Part shown: one piece after another, positions 23,896-35,693 of the stretch
Layout of the letters: the number at the start of each line of letters is the position of its first letter
How positions within the stretch are numbered: position 1 is the stretch's first letter
Assembly: GCA_033065855.1 (NCBI GenBank)
Contig: JAVXUO010001289.1
Coordinates: 1-64,000, forward strand
Length of the DNA stretch: 64,000 nucleotides
Source: Escallonia rubra
Taxonomy: Eukaryota; Streptophyta; Magnoliopsida; Escalloniales; Escalloniaceae
Reading direction: 5' to 3'
Translations under genes and position numbers: made by a program
The notes under the pieces: generated by a model
Databases searched by the model: none
What the model was told of the DNA's origin: nothing
The model's input: only the letters and a program-made list of their open reading frames with translations

Positions 23896-25349
23896 AGGCC
23901 AAAATTTGTTCTTTTCGATCTATCTCCGTGGCGCGTTTAGGCATCTATCAAATTTGTCATCCTTTTCTTTAATTAGGATAGGATGTAGGACTGAAAATTG
24001 TGTAACATCATCCTTTGACCTCTCCTTTTCACGCTCTTCTTGCAGGCGTAGACTTACAGAAAAGTTAATATTGGATGTCATTCTTCTTTTTCTTTTAGGC
24101 TGCCAACCACATCTAGAACAAAGATTTTCAAAAAAGAGTCAACCGAGGCAATGTAAAATTCAAAAGAACAACAGGAAAGATAGTTTATTATTTTATTTAT
24201 TTTGTGATCAATATCTTGTGATTAGCTAGCTATCTTCTCTTCTTTGATTAGTCATAGCATGAAAAGACCTCTGGAAAAGTAGAACTTGATCAAGTCTATC
24301 CAAACATGGCAGCTCTTGTACAAATTTCAAGGCGTAGGTGAAAAAGTCTCATAAAGTTTAAGGCCTGCTTCAACCCAAATTTTAAACCGTACATCATAAT
24401 GTCTCGTTAAATTATTTAACATGCGCTTTAACACAATTCTTATTTTAAGCACAAAGATTTCAAAACTCGATTTTTCGCGTTATACTTGACGGTAACCATT
24501 TCCGATAAATCAAACATGATATTAGACTTCGTTCGTTAAAGAAGTTTGAGAACATTTTGAACGGTCAGGCACACCAGGTACGCACGATTGAAATGCCTTC
24601 TTGACCTAAAAAGACATTTTTTTAAATTCTCCGAGCATCCATTGTATTCCTGATGACGGCCTTCATTTATTTAAAAGACCTTCCTAAAATCCCTTTCAAG
24701 CATCATCGCCTTATGAAAGTTTTGCCTGGTAAAATCATACAAATTAAAATTTGTTTACTTGATTGTACGCATTAGTCGGTGTATAGTTATTAACCGCTGA
24801 AAGAAAATAAATTTTCAGAATTTTTGTTAACACTAAATAACAAATATGAACAATCCGAGAAAGAAAAATATAAACTGGTCTATGCAGCTGGGCTGATATT
24901 TACCTGTAATAGACCAAGTTATATTTATGTTTGAATGGTGGGCCTAAAGTTGGGCCACTTCCTTTTAATGCAGTCTGCAACTATCTACTTGTAAAAGTCA
25001 ACCCAGCCAAAGAGGGCCAACATGGGTTGGCCCGTTTAGATAGGCCGTTATAAATTTCTTAGGCCCAATGGTTGATTATGTTTAACCATTTTAAACAATT
25101 TAAAACAGGTTTATGCCGTATTTAACAAAAAAAAGTAAACATTCTCGAAAACTGAAAAAGGTGCTTAAAAATATAATCCACACTTTTCTGGTTTATGATT
25201 TAGAATAATTTTGGAGAAACATATTCGACCAACAAAAGTATTAAATTATTATCATATTTCTTACAATCTGACAATGAATGCCCCTTCTCCATATCATTTG
25301 TGAATAAAAGTGAACTTTTTCTCCTATTAAATAGGGAGGAACAAATTTT

Positions 25350-25553
25350 GGCTGCTACTCAAATTATATGAATCTTCTTTCAATTCTGTATATAGTGACA
25401 ATTAATAGTTACTAAATATTTTTAGTGGCTTTCAGCTAAATTCTTAGCCGCATTTTTTTTAGCGTTACTAAATAAAAGCTTCTAGAAATATTTAGACTTC
25501 ATCAAATGTCACTATATAGGGGGTAGGAGGAATTTATTTTTAATCCGGATAAC
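25350..25553. repeat. foldback MITE family, copy 4
   Basis: Equivalent of the copy at 20766, within repeat copy 2. Confidence 0.55.
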
Positions 25554-25833
25554 ATTAAAAAAGATTTCAATGGAGACCATAATGGTGAAAGAAATTAAAA
25601 CTGGTATTAATAACAGATACGATAACTATGTGATTATTCCAGTTTTTTTTTGGGAACTATTTGTACACACTTTTTTTTAAAAGTTAATTAATTGTTGTTC
25701 AGTTCAAGTTTTGTCAATAATTTTAAAAAGGGTGGAAAATAACCATAAACTCTCGTTTGTTTGGTTTGAATTCTCGTTAGTTAATCGCAAAGTATTGAGA
25801 AATTTGCACGTTCTTTAATGTCCTTCTTTTTGG

Positions 25834-27311
25834 AATCAATCCCCAACAGATCCCGAGAGTGATTGGATGTAAAAATTTTAAGCATCTTCACTGAAGCACA
25901 TTTTGATATTCTACCATGGTTCTTTTGTTTGGACATCTTTTGAGCCTAGTGTTAAAAAACCTAGAACTAGATCGGAAGGTCTGATCGGCTGAGAAACCAA
26001 CTGGCAAGTTAGCCTGTTGCATATTAAAATCTCCATGCAGAAAAGAGATAAAGTGATATGCCCCCTCGACCATTCTTAGACTCGTGAGACGTAATTTCTA
26101 GAACGAGCCAAGGCAGTCCACCCGCTGATTAAATTATATCATTCTTTCTTTTTTTGAAAAGGTAATTTTTACTTTTTGACTCACATTAGATGTGATCTTG
26201 GCACTCACTTTTTGTGAAAACACACAAACTCTTATCTCTCTATGTAAAAGCTTATCGACACCCATCGACACACGCTCAACTCTCACTCTCTACCTCTTGT
26301 TACAGTTCTTTGCAAACTCTTTTATACCCTGATAATCTTTGTTACTTTAGTTTGTCAATAACTATTTATAGTCTTTTTTAATGTCAAACATAAAAATAAG
26401 TAAATTATTGAAATGAACATACTTATAAGTTATAATGTTAAAATAGCAGATTGTTTTAATAAATTCATTGTCAATATCAGTTGACCCGATTGTTGAACCA
26501 CTGACTCGTTCATTTTTACGATTCAGCTATGGTGCGGTGTTTAAAACAATGCTTGAGTCTGTGTTTTATTATGTCAAGAAACATATGTACACCGTACGTG
26601 TATCACATGTTCCTGACCCCTAGTTCAAGATTGAAAGAGCAAAGTCAACAAAAAGTTTTTTTTTAAGATTGAAAGAACCAAATCAACAAAAAGTTTAATT
26701 TGTTTTTTCTTGTTCCTTAGGATCTTATAATCCCAAGTTGATAGACATGAGCATGACACAGTGTGGATTACCCATACATGAAGAGACTAAACATATGATC
26801 CAGGGGAGTTAAATCCAAAGTAGATGATCGAAGATAATCTTGTCAGAAGGCTCTGCATAAGAATTACTCAAAAAGTCTACTTAAAGAGTTTAATAATAAG
26901 ATCATTGCTTGTGTTCAAACATTTACGCAGAAATATATGATAAGAGGTTGTCCACGTAAAAATTGGCTATATAGTTTCTATCATTTTGTAAAAATATCTA
27001 TACAAGCAATACTCTCAGTATTACTCCTACAATATATAATTGATTTGTTAGACTATTCTTAAGATTACGAAAGTTAATATAAACGTAAGGACTATTTTTT
27101 TTTTTTGATACCCAAGATATGTTCTTAATACACAAAAAGGCTATAGACAGTGACACTCTCTCTTGAGATGGAGTATAAATGTCACTAAAACCAATCTTGG
27201 ACTTCAAATGAAATTGGTCACGACCAATCGACTGAGTAAACACATTATCGGCAAAACTTTAACAAACATGATTAAGCCTTTATGAAGTTTTTCAAGATTA
27301 ACAGACATTAA
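25834..27311. other. no recognisable gene
   Basis: AT-rich spacer with no supported coding region or repeat structure, up to the compound microsatellite bordering the large MULE. Confidence 0.5.
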
Positions 27312-27316
27312 GCGCG

Positions 27317-27385
<69 letters not shown>
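27312..27385. repeat. compound (GC)n(CA)n(TA)n microsatellite
   Basis: Runs of GC, then CA, then TA over 74 bp. The TA part is the apparent insertion target of the giant MULE and resumes at its other end (42910-42923). Confidence 0.95.
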
Positions 27386-27670
27386 GGAGCTGATCTGTTG
27401 AGAGAGCTAGCAAAATGGGATATTTTGCAAGCGCGATCTGGCCGTCCATCCTGAAAGATGGACGGCCCAAACTTTTTTTTTCAAAAACTGTCAGTCGTCC
27501 GCGACATAGTGTCGCGGATAGCCCTTTTTACCATTTTTCCCCTCCTCCCCTGTCCGCTATACTGTGCGGCGGACGACTTTCATGTCCTGACATGTGTCAG
27601 GAAAAAGACGTCTGCTACACAGTATAGCAGACGTCCTCTCGACTGACACATGTCAGGGCCTGTCTCGTCG
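27386..27670 (+). repeat. left terminal inverted repeat of the giant MULE
   Basis: Matches the reverse complement of 42625-42909 over roughly 285 bp with about 10-15% differences by eye. It contains three of the GTCCGC...GCGGAC palindromes (from 27497, 27551, 27607). Confidence 0.88.
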
Positions 27671-29599
27671 CCCGCCAAGAAAGTCTCCCGTCAGTTCTTT
27701 ATTTCTGCACGTGTCAAAGTGTCGGCAATTATGTCCGCTATACAGTATCGCGGACAGTATTGCCCCCATACCCAAAAGTTTCATAATTCTCAGCTCTTTC
27801 AGCAAAAATTTCTTCTCCTTGAGATTCACTTACTTCCATTTTCAGCTCCCCCCAAGCTTCGAGTAACACTTGCTTCAAGCTTCATTCAAACAAGGTAAGT
27901 TTGTGATCTCAAAACTTTTCTGGGTGGATTGACTGATAAAGTATTTTTTTTTTTTTTGGACAAAAAAGTATAGATTTTTGGTGATGTTCTAGAAATTTGT
28001 CACTCTATTCATCAACTTGTGATGTTTTAGAAATTAATCTGTTAACTTTAAACAAATTCATTGTAGTTAATTTCGATTTTTTTGAGGTTCGCTAACTCCG
28101 ACACATGTATCCTATCTAAATTCGAATTTGTTGAGATATGTTTGTTGTATTTTGGCACGATGAATTTGTCTATTTATCTTAGTAATTTTAATTTGTTATG
28201 TTCAATAAATCTATAATTAGCAAAATGGGAAACACTTTTGAGATTATGTATATGGTATATTTGTCATCCTAAATTGGTCTATTCGCCAAGATAATTTTGA
28301 GGTAATATTTTCAGTTGAAAATGTCATTTGATTGTTAAGCGTAGTCTATTTCTACATAGGTCTTGTTTCACAATGTCTGATTCGTGTCGAGCTCCAACAC
28401 CCCCGTAGATGCTAGTGATTCGTATCTAGGACGAATGTTTCAAACATTGGAAGAAGCTGGAGAATGTTTTCGAGCATATTCATTGAGGGTTGGTTTCACT
28501 ACAAGAAAATACCTTTTTAGCTACGGATTTTTACCGACGGAATATATTCCGTCCGTAAATAGACTTTTAACCGACGGAACAGTCCGTCGTTAAATACTAT
28601 TACCGATGAAATGAACCGTCGACAAAAGTTTTTGCTGAAAATTTTTTTGCAGCGGTCTTTTAACAACAGAAATGCCGTAGCTAAAACTTTTTTACAAAAT
28701 TAGTGTTTTATAAAATTGTTTAAGCGACGGAATTTTACCGTCACTAAAACTTCCGTCGGTAAAGGTCGTCATTCACCGACGGACTTTTAGCGACGGGTAA
28801 TTCCGCTGTTAAAAGTCCTCGATTAAAACACCCAGATCTGCTTCTTACTCTCTCCCCGTTTCTCTCTCTGAAAATCACCTCTCAGCTCCGGCGATCCCCC
28901 TCCACGGTGACCTCTCCACTGCCGCCGCGTGAAAAGCTCTCCACTGCCGTCGCGCCACCAACGCCGCCGCCCTCCACTGCCACCGTCTAGTTCATGTCTT
29001 CTTTATTATAAGGTAAGTCCACTAAACCTAATTATTTTTGTTCTTCCCTTACAAATTTTGTGCATAATTTTCTGTATATGCTTGGAATAAATGTTTGGCT
29101 GTGTTACAAACATGCTTTGCTTTGATACTAATTTGATTTTGAACTTCAGTAAGGTTATAATAGAGTTTTTCAGTTTTCGGTTTCTTTCTTATATTTCGAT
29201 GCTCGACTTAAAATTAATTCCTGACTCCGACGCTAGTCATGAGTCCTCTAATTAATTACAATAACACCACAACACCTAAAACTAATGTTGTTGCTAGCTT
29301 GGGAAGGTTTAAAAAAGAAAAAAACTTTATCACCTGTGTTCATTGAGATTGCAAGTATATACCTATACATAAAACCTAACATTAATACCATACTGGGCTC
29401 AAGGCAAAGAACGGAAGGTTAATCATCTACGCCCTTGGTGGTTTGTATTGGTCGTTGAGGGTGGTGTTGCAGTGGTGCGACTGCGCTAGTGGATCGCGTA
29501 CGGTGGTGGAGAAAAGATCGATGGTGGTTTTGTGCTGGAGTGGTGGCTATGAGGGTTTGGTTGTGTGGTAAAGTTACAGCGAGATCTGAGGTGTTTGTA

Positions 29600-30060
29600 G
29601 GTATTTTTTCATAAGATTTAAGGGGTGTGAAATAATGAGGGAAAAGGGGTGTGTATTGAGTGTTTGTGTGTGTGTTTTAGGAGTGTACATGGTGTGTGTT
29701 TAAGTGAGAGAGTGTGTGTGTGTGTGGCAGTAGAAACAATGGTGTTGTGTGTGGTGTGTAATGTGCTGCAGCAGTGGTTTTGGCATGTGTTTTAGGGGCT
29801 GCAGCGCGGGGGGTGGGTGGGTGGGTTGTGGTGTGTGTTTTACGGGCTGTGATAAGGGCCGGAGGTGTATGTCTTAGGGACTGCAGTAGGTGTGTATGGG
29901 TGTGCAACAGTGTGCATGAGTGTGTGTATTTGTGCAGCTGTTTTGAATGTATGTGGGTGTAATGAGTGCTTGTCTGTGTGAGTTTAGTGAGTGAGTGAAT
30001 GGAGGGAAATGGGTGTAGCTTATGACGTGCTTTGTGTAGGGGTGTGATTGATGTGAGGTG
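29600..30060. repeat. GT-rich low-complexity tract inside the CACTA element
   Basis: TGTGTG runs mixed with TGGGTG and GAGTG. Reading frames here are repeat artefacts. Confidence 0.75.
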
Positions 30061-31365
30061 TGGAGTGAAAACAAATTCTATACCTCATTGACAATAAAAT
30101 CGACCTTAATGGGGGAAAATAGACTCACCATGAGAACAAAAGTAAGTCACTATCTTATAGTGAATATGAAACCGACCCCAAACCCAGAATCCACAGATGC
30201 GTTTCACTATTTTTCAAACACATGGAAGAGCGAGCACACAATAGAGTCACATGGCGATGTGTTCAGCCTGATTGAGGGAGCACATTGCCATAGATGGGCT
30301 ATGCACATCCAATAGGGGTGAGTTGTGCCAAGTTGATGGGGGTAGGCCAAGGTCGCGGTAAACCAAGATAACATAACCTGGAGACAAGTAATGAGAAAGT
30401 ACTTGATTTTCAGGAACTTGCCAAAAAAGATCATATGACGAAATATGTAGACCAAAATGTTCATGTAGCCGGTCCAACTAGTTTGCAGCCTTGATCTTCT
30501 GAAACGAACCAGATGAAATTGGTTCAACCGTAAATCGGCTAGTACAATGGTTCAATTCGTCAAACTGGACCTAAACTGGATGGGTGGACGGCAAGAAGAA
30601 GCCCAACCCACAATGGACCAGCACTAGTGGGTTAGAACTTAGAAGCTTCTACAAACAAACACTAGTGTAGTGGAGTGTAATGGGTTAGAAGCTTTTACCC
30701 GATGGAGCATAGCACTAGTTTATATTTAAAAGGGCAGCAAAAGTTCTCGCTAATTAGGAGGCAGTGATGGCTAGATTTGGCCCTTTGTCGCTAAAAGGTT
30801 TAGAAGTGTCGCTAATATCCCTTTTAACGGCAAAGGACGCAAATTTAGTCAAAAATGGTGCAAGCTTATTTGAAATAATTGATAATAATAGCCGACAAAT
30901 ACTGAATATTCGTCCTGCTTTCATTTTATTGACATAATATTCCTGCGACACCACCCCACTTGATAGATCACAACAAATCCTAACTATATACTACTCAACA
31001 ACGGCCATAGCTAAGCTCCTTAGTGTCAGCACAAGGCAGGATTGGTCTTCACTCTTCACGCTCTCCAAGGGAATAACAAACCAGAACAATTAAAAGAGTT
31101 TTTGCGACAAAGTTTTGTTACTACTTTTGCTTTTGTCGCAACATTACCAAGACAAGCCACTAATCATTTGCACCAACATATTTTTTCCACTCACAAGGAT
31201 TTGAGCAGTATTTTTTTCATTATGAAACAATTTTTCCATCTTCACGCCATAAAAAGCGTCCGAATATACTTTCCTTGAGGCTAGTAAAGTTTACTGTGTT
31301 GCACATGAAATAGTGGTTCTTGCAAGCATGAAAGATTCTTAAAAAATAAAGCAATGTCTTCGGAC

Positions 31366-31462
31366 GTGTCCGGAGGTTTCGAACACTTGTCAGTAGGAGT
31401 CGGACATGTGTCCAGAGGTGTCGGACACATGTCGGTAGGCGTCAGACACATGTCTAACGAGC
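31366..31462. repeat. second cluster of GTGTCGGACAC-like words
   Basis: Four or five copies of GTGTCGGACA / GACATGTGTC / GTCGGTAGGCGTC-type words in 100 bp, resembling the cluster at 393-562. Confidence 0.55.
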
Positions 31463-31875
31463 CTAATTAGTTTTAATTAACCCTAAGAACGCAATGAAAA
31501 TCAAATTAGCTGTAATTACCCCAAGTTAGCCCTAATTAGCAAATCTTTGAACTTTGGAGTTTTTTTTTTGTCTTCGTTAAGATCCAGTGATTGGATTTGC
31601 ACTAGGGTTAGGTTTCATTCAGTGATTGGTTTGAGATTTTTGGGGTGTTATTTGTAATATGTGAGTGACGTTCAACAATAGAGGTTGCTATTTGGGTGGT
31701 GAAATGATGATGTGCGTAGTTGAGATTTTTGTGGTAGTCATTTTAGTTACAACTCACTGTGGATCTATTTTTTTAGCATCACTTTAACATAATTTGATAG
31801 ATTTAATTCAGCTATGAAATTGATACTCGTCGATTGAATAATCCTCGATTGGTTTTTCATGTTAAAGTAGGTTAA

Positions 31876-32324
31876 ATGGCTTCTGATTCGGTGAACAAGG
31901 ACGTTTCAGTCAGCAGGCACTTCGTCAAGGTCATGATGCCTGGTTTTCATACATAACTTGTATATCATCCCACTTTCTCTGTATTTTCGTGTGTGTTAAA
32001 AGTTTTATCTTTGGTTAAAAACTTACATGTCTTACTGTATTATGAATATGTTAGGCCATACCGGTAGCATTTTGGAGATTGCTTACCACATTGAGATTTG
32101 AAGCAACTTTAACTGGCCTCAAGGGGTCATGGCTTGTTAAATTGAAGAAGAAGGTTGGCCAAGAGGTTATTTGCTTCGAAGAGGGTTGGAACGAATTCGT
32201 GCAGTAGCATGACCTCCATCTAGGAGACTTTGTAATCTTTGAACACATGGGGCAAATGCGTTTTCAAGTGCAAGTGTTTGATCAAAGCACTTGTGAAAAA
32301 CCTTTCCCCCAATGTTGAACTCTG
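31876..32324 (+). pseudogene. B3-domain gene fragment captured by the CACTA element
   Basis: From ATG 31876 (MASDS...) an opening exon reaches RHFVKVMMPGF. After an intron-like gap, exon 2 from about 32054 reads IPVAF, GSWLVKLKKK, ICFEEGWNEFV, an in-frame TAG (32205-32207) and HDLHLGDFVIFEH, the core of a REM-type B3 DNA-binding domain. A stop also interrupts exon 1 after MMPGFHT, and an extra C near 32310 shifts the final codons. It is a diverged copy of the gene at 35694-36157. Confidence 0.8.
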
Positions 32325-33417
32325 AGCCGTAATTAGACAATATTTTAAACTAATCGCATCGAATATGTACATTTTGAACAATTTTGTGTTATTTGAACAT
32401 TGACTATTTGTTTGATAATTTTAGGTTGTTAATTGTGCATTTGATAATTGTGATTATCGATCGATGATTGTTAATTGATGATTTTAGATTGTTAATCGTG
32501 CATTTGAGATATTGAGATTGTTGACGGAGGATGGGAGCCAATTAGTTTGAATTTTTTATTACAGGTTTGGGCATTAAAAAATTAAAAAAAATTAAAAATG
32601 ACTTTAACTTTTAGCGACGGATTAATTCCGTCGCTAAATTTTTTATCCCATCGCTAATTTCGTAAAAAAGAAAATAAATTAAAGTACGTAAGACAGAATT
32701 AGCGACGGATATTCCGTCGCTAATTTAGAAATAAATCCATCGCCAAACATTCTATATTAGACGACGGATTTTATAATTCCGTCGCAAAATTTTTAGTAAC
32801 GGCCTTTTATACGAAAGACTTTTTGCGACGGTAATTCCGTCGCTAAAAGTTTTAGCGACGGAATATAGGCTTTTAGCGACAGATTTTCCCGTCGCTAAAG
32901 GCCGTATTCCTTGTAGTGTTTTGGCATTAGAATAAAGACTACAAGAACAAGCAACGTAACGAAAAAGATATGCTCTCGCTTATACGAGTGTCATAGGGGT
33001 AGAAACCCAATGCAAAATGAGACATGCCTAGGCAACGATGACAGTGATGAAGAAATAGGATATTTGCGTAGAAGACGGGACTGCTTTGCATGCACAAATT
33101 GCCAGGTCAAGATGTTCGTAAGCTATAAACCCAAGCAAGATCATTGGCTTATTACCAGACTGGAACTGGCACACAATCACCTGTTAGTAACTCCTTTTAA
33201 GGTGAGTTAGATGCATCAACACAAGAAGTTGGGTAAGGTCGCGAGAAGCCTAATTCACACAATGAGCGATGCGCGGATATGACCTACCGAGATTGTTAAT
33301 GTTCTTGCTGAACAGACTGAGGGAATTCATAATTTAAACTTTAACACGGCAGACGTTCATAACGAGGTCCGAACCCATAGACGAGCCCCGTATGACCTCA
33401 ATGATGCTCAATCCACA

Positions 33418-35091
33418 ATGAGCCTATTGAAACGGATGCAGATGGAGAACCCGCAATTTACCTTCGATTATAAACTTGACGACGAGCATCGAGTTAGCAC
33501 AATTTTTTGGGTCGACGGTCGTTCGAGGCTTGCTTATAAGCATTTTAGGGATGTCGTGACTTTCGACACCACATACTGTACCAACAAGTACTCGATGCCG
33601 TTCGCTCCTTTCACGGGGGTCAATCATCATTATCACTCTATCCTGTTTGGGTTCGCCTTGTTAAGGGACGAGAGCGAGAGTTCTTTTGAATGGTTGTTTA
33701 GGGCGTGGCTGGAAGCCATGAACAACAAAGCACTAAAAGTTATCATCACCGATCAAGATTTGGAAATAAAGAAGGCTATTGCTACCGTCTTCCCAGATAC
33801 TCGACACAACTTGTGCACTTGGCACATAAGCAACAAATACCCTGAACGTTTGCATCACGTGTATGCAAAGTATCCAGACTTTAAACATGATTTTGACAAG
33901 TGCGTTAACAAGTCGTTAACGATTGAGGAATTTGAGGAGAGGTGGGAAAAGCTTGTTGAGGATTACTCATTGCAAGACAACGAGTGGCTCCAGCACTTGT
34001 ACGAGCTCAAAGAGCAATGGATTGGCGTTTACACGATGAGGCATTTTTCTGCGGGCATGAAAACGACGGGCATAAGTGAATCTATGAATGCCACGTTCGA
34101 TAGTTATGTGGGTACAACTACCAATTTGAAGAGTTTCGTCACATCCGCACAAAAAGCGGTTGCGTCGTTATTCGTGAAAGAAAGGGCTGCAGGCTTTGCA
34201 ACCACGTACAAACAAAGGAGAAGTTTGCTTGAGACCCCGCTGGAGCTGAACGGTGCCAAATTCTATACGAAGGAGATCTTCTTACTATACCAAGTAGAGC
34301 TACAAAAATTGGGACGATACTATATAAACAAGGTGGCAGAAAAGTCTACGCGTGAGTACAAGGTTTATTCGCTCGTGAATTACCTCGTCCCTGAGAAGCT
34401 GCGCAGAATTTATACAGTGAGCCACGACACATTGACGGACTCGGTGACATGTGTTTGCAAGAAGTTTGAGTTCTATGTCATCCTGTGTAGACACATTCTG
34501 CGATTTTTCACCCAGAAGAATATCAGGACAATCCCCGATAAATACGTTTTGCCACGATGGACGAAAGGTACAAATAGGTTGCACGGTACCATTACCTTTC
34601 TGGAGCACCCGTCTACTGACTTTGAAGAATCAGAGACATTACGGTATAATCATCTGGTGACGATGTTCACCTGTTTGTCCGTAAAGGGTGCTGCTACAAT
34701 GGTCGGATATAAACATCTCCTCGAGGTAGCTCAGCAGCAAGAGCCCATCGTCGACCAGTTGGAAGCAGCTTCAGTCACCAATGCGGTTGACACCGAGCCT
34801 ACGACGGGATCAGAAGATGACGAGCCGGGGGAGGAAGACGACAATGATATCCGACCTTTGGATCCAATTATATCGCAAACGAAAGGCTGCAAGAGATCTA
34901 CGCGGATGAAAAGCTCTATTGAAACGGCAACTCAACCTAAAAAGATAAGAAGGTGTGCATTGTGCAACAAAATGACCGACCACGACAAGCGAAACCATTA
35001 CAAGGCACTAGGGATAAGTCCAGGGGGTTTGCAAGACGGGGAAGAAGATGACGCCGAAGATGAGGACGAACAAGCTGCAGTGGACCTTTAA
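33418..35091 (+). CDS. MULE transposase, FAR1/FHY3-like, catalytic and SWIM part
   Basis: Open frame of 557 codons. The DDE core shows D50 in the TFDTTY motif, D112 in ITDQD, the C-x2-H of NLCTWH (C133, H136) and E221 in the GISESMN segment, which fits the third catalytic position of MULE/FHY3 proteins. A SWIM zinc finger C-x-C-x9-C-x-H spans C345-H359. The C-terminus is acidic (EDDEPGEEDDND; GEEDDAEDEDE) with a short C-x2-C...H zinc-like motif near 517-530. MULE transposases cut and move DNA at the TIRs. The start at 33418 is simply the first ATG after the stop at 33280; the ancestral protein began in the FAR1 domain upstream in the same frame. Expression would need an internal promoter. Confidence 0.85.
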   Translation: MSLLKRMQMENPQFTFDYKLDDEHRVSTIFWVDGRSRLAYKHFRDVVTFDTTYCTNKYSMPFAPFTGVNHHYHSILFGFALLRDESESSFEWLFRAWLEAMNNKALKVIITDQDLEIKKAIATVFPDTRHNLCTWHISNKYPERLHHVYAKYPDFKHDFDKCVNKSLTIEEFEERWEKLVEDYSLQDNEWLQHLYELKEQWIGVYTMRHFSAGMKTTGISESMNATFDSYVGTTTNLKSFVTSAQKAVASLFVKERAAGFATTYKQRRSLLETPLELNGAKFYTKEIFLLYQVELQKLGRYYINKVAEKSTREYKVYSLVNYLVPEKLRRIYTVSHDTLTDSVTCVCKKFEFYVILCRHILRFFTQKNIRTIPDKYVLPRWTKGTNRLHGTITFLEHPSTDFEESETLRYNHLVTMFTCLSVKGAATMVGYKHLLEVAQQQEPIVDQLEAASVTNAVDTEPTTGSEDDEPGEEDDNDIRPLDPIISQTKGCKRSTRMKSSIETATQPKKIRRCALCNKMTDHDKRNHYKALGISPGGLQDGEEDDAEDEDEQAAVDL

Positions 35092-35245
35092 TTTTTTGTA
35101 TAAGCTATCAAGTCTGTTTGACATTTGTAATAATTTTTTGTAATTTTTTTCTAATAATTTTTCGACCGAATATTGAAATTTTTTTCTAGATGGACCTATG
35201 AGAGCCATCAAATCTATGTTTAAGTTTTTTTTTATTTATTAGCCC

Positions 35246-35462
35246 CGTCCGCTACATAGTGTAGCGGACGCCTCTGCAGAGTCTTAAAACTCCAACATTT
35301 TAGAAAATTTTGACCTTCTTCTATCTCCGCTATACAATGTAGCGGACGGCTCTGCAGAGGGAATTTTTTGGTGTTCTTTTTGTCCGCCACACAATGTAAC
35401 AGACGACGTTACAGAAAAAACTTTTGGGGTTCTTTTGGTCCGCTATACAATGTAGCGGACGA
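35246..35462. repeat. four GTCCGC...GCGGAC palindromes after the transposase
   Basis: Copies at 35246-35270, 35325-35349, 35381-35406 and 35438-35462. The first three are followed by a CTCTGCAGAG- or ACGTTACAG-type phrase similar to that in the block at 38040-38640. They lie directly between the transposase stop and the B3 gene. Confidence 0.85.
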
Positions 35463-35693
35463 CTCTATCATGTTATATATTAATCAGATCGGCCTATCAT
35501 CTTATCACTCCGTCTGTTTCTTTATCTGTCTCGAACATCTCACCCAGCCAATACCCCATCTACGACGACCCATATCTTTGGTGACCCACATCTCCGGCGA
35601 CACCACCGTCCTCCACCCGACGCCGCGCCGCCTTCGGCGACAGCCCCGTCCTCCCCTCAACGCCGCGGCGCCTTCAGCGGCATCCCCGTCGTG

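Larger units (their letters stand above)
23599..25833 (+). repeat. 2.2-kb dispersed repeat, copy 2 (uninterrupted)
   Basis: Direct-orientation partner of 17239-22495, with indels and base changes. It retains the empty target sites for the Pack-MULE (near 24410), the foldback element (near 25010) and the solo LTR (near 25575). No coding region was recognised. Confidence 0.85.
28497..32918. mobile_element. CACTA element inserted in the MULE transposase
   Basis: Ends are CACTACAAGAAAATAC and, reverse complemented, CACTACAAGGAATAC, with a perfect 3-bp duplication TTT (28494-28496 and 32919-32921). Subterminal regions (28520-28810 and 32600-32905) are packed with direct and inverted CCGTCGCTAAA/TTAGCGACGG words, as in En/Spm-type elements where they bind the transposase. 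No CACTA transposase was found in the 4.4 kb. The interior holds a GT-rich tract, a GTGTCGGACAC cluster and a captured B3-domain gene fragment, so it is non-autonomous. Confidence 0.92.
28384..33282 (+). pseudogene. FAR1 DNA-binding part of the MULE transposase, split by a CACTA element
   Basis: Residues before the insertion (FQTLEEAGECFRAYSLRVGF) and after it (GIRIKTTRTSN..., C-H-R..., C-x2-C-x2-C near 33090, ELAHNHLL near 33165-33185) make a FAR1-type zinc domain, the N-terminal DNA-binding part of FHY3/FAR1 and their MULE ancestors. The CACTA element interrupts codon 38 of this frame. The reading frames on the two sides match exactly once the insertion and one TTT are discounted. Downstream, TAG at 33208-33210 and TGA at 33280-33282 break the otherwise continuous frame into the catalytic region; the TGA could be a CGA mutated by C-to-T. 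The nearest upstream ATG (28373) is out of frame, a further defect. A 5' UTR intron (gtaagt at 27895 to about 28361) is plausible. Confidence 0.8.

Noticed and set aside
17239-25833. The two 2.2-kb repeats as LTRs of one retrotransposon
   Set aside because: No TG/CA termini, no primer-binding site or coding DNA in the 1.1-kb spacer, and no target duplication.
29677-30074. Frames in the GT-rich tract of the CACTA element
   Set aside because: Artefacts of simple sequence.
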